Assembly (NCBI GenBank): GCA_003030785.1
Contig: PYVH01000028.1
Span: 1 to 32,087, forward strand
DNA: 32,087 nucleotides
Reading direction: 5' to 3'
Source of the DNA: Marinobacter sp. B9-2
GTDB taxonomy: Bacteria > Pseudomonadota > Gammaproteobacteria > Pseudomonadales > Oleiphilaceae
This document shows positions 31,785-32,087 of this stretch, piece by piece (positions within the stretch are counted from its first letter, which is position 1; every line of letters begins with the position of its first letter). The translations under genes were made by a program, and so were the position numbers. The notes under the pieces were generated by a model. The model made no database searches and was not told where the DNA came from. It saw nothing but the letters and a program-made list of their open reading frames with translations.

Positions 31785-32087
31785 ACATTCTCCTTTTCTT
31801 TCTTATGAGGCTCCATTTGCCCGGTAAGGCAAGCCGGACCAATCACTGCTGTTGACTGCGATCTCCGGGGAGCGTTGATGGAACTGCATCACATACACTT
31901 TAGACTATTACGCAGATGAGCACAGGAAATCAAATGCTTGGCGGGGAGGTTGATGGCGCAGGACGGGTGTTGGATTACGGTCCTTCGGACCTAATCCAAC
32001 CTACGAAGGCGGGAGATTGCCAAGTGAACCGTAGGTCGATGAGATGGTCTCCTCCCCTCCTAATCGGCGTCGCAATGCGCCAGGATA
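31785..32087. other. Region upstream of glnH, no gene seen
   Basis: The glnH promoter must lie here, read on the minus strand, but I see no convincing -35/-10 pair. The right part contains the REP-type hairpin listed separately. No open frame with coding character reaches the window edge. Confidence 0.5.
31969..32000. repeat. REP-type hairpin
   Basis: GTTGGATTA-C-GGTCC (31969-31983) pairs with GGACC-TAATCCAAC (31987-32000), a 14-bp stem with one bulged C and a 3-nt loop. The words TTGGATTA and TAATCCAACCTACG are widespread in intergenic repeats of gammaproteobacteria. It is alone in this window, so copy number cannot be judged. Confidence 0.7.

Overview
The window looks like chromosomal DNA of a marine gammaproteobacterium, most probably Marinobacter or a close relative. 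I recognise the wax ester synthase at the left edge as very similar to the Marinobacter enzymes from memory. The remaining genes (SpoVR/YeaH/PrkA operon, LrgAB, thiopurine methyltransferase, BioA-RsmE, GlnHPQ) and the GC-rich codon use fit. No rRNA, tRNA, CRISPR array, integrase or transposase was seen.

Layout, left to right. (1) 1-950: wax ester synthase/diacylglycerol acyltransferase on the minus strand. It is broken near base 50, where the sequence becomes a perfect 50-bp inverted copy of bases 1156-1205. (2) 1167-3177: a plus-strand operon of a bile-acid:sodium-symporter-family (BASS) carrier, LrgA and LrgB. (3) 3221-5275: a TonB-dependent outer-membrane receptor. (4) 5314-6711: TrpB2-type tryptophan synthase beta chain. 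Its 3' end is fused tail-to-tail to a truncated PhoD-like phosphatase (minus strand). (5) 7163-11970: the conserved SpoVR-YeaH-PrkA stress-kinase operon on the minus strand, with the phosphatase fragment as its last gene. (6) 12373-17928: housekeeping genes (thiopurine methyltransferase, glycerate-type dehydrogenase, YihY membrane protein, HDOD protein, DUF445 membrane protein), with two palindromic REP-like repeats nearby.

(7) 18074-21892: a cassette bounded by an imperfect direct repeat of about 77 bp. Its right copy covers the 3' end of rsmE. It carries a DUF3141 protein with a PHA-synthase-like Cys-Asp-His triad, a thiolase and a small YHS-domain protein. (8) 21865-23981: rsmE and bioA, with a candidate BirA operator in front of bioA. 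(9) 24230-29222: a more AT-rich accessory block. It holds a PAAR-Tle1 (DUF2235) type VI secretion phospholipase effector, a DUF2931 lipoprotein that is probably its immunity protein, two tandem small membrane proteins that are paralogous to each other and otherwise unrecognised, an ABZJ_00895-like membrane protein and an HTH/PIN toxin-antitoxin pair. (10) 29503-31784: a glutamine-type ABC transporter (glnHPQ, minus strand) ending in a strong terminator, with a REP-type hairpin upstream.

The best candidates for something undescribed are the effector island with its tandem membrane-protein pair, the direct-repeat-bounded DUF3141-thiolase-YHS cassette, and the BASS-LrgA-LrgB operon. The BASS-LrgAB operon parallels the two plant plastid glycolate exporters. 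The breaks at bases 50 and 6663 should be checked as assembly or amplification chimeras before being read as biology.
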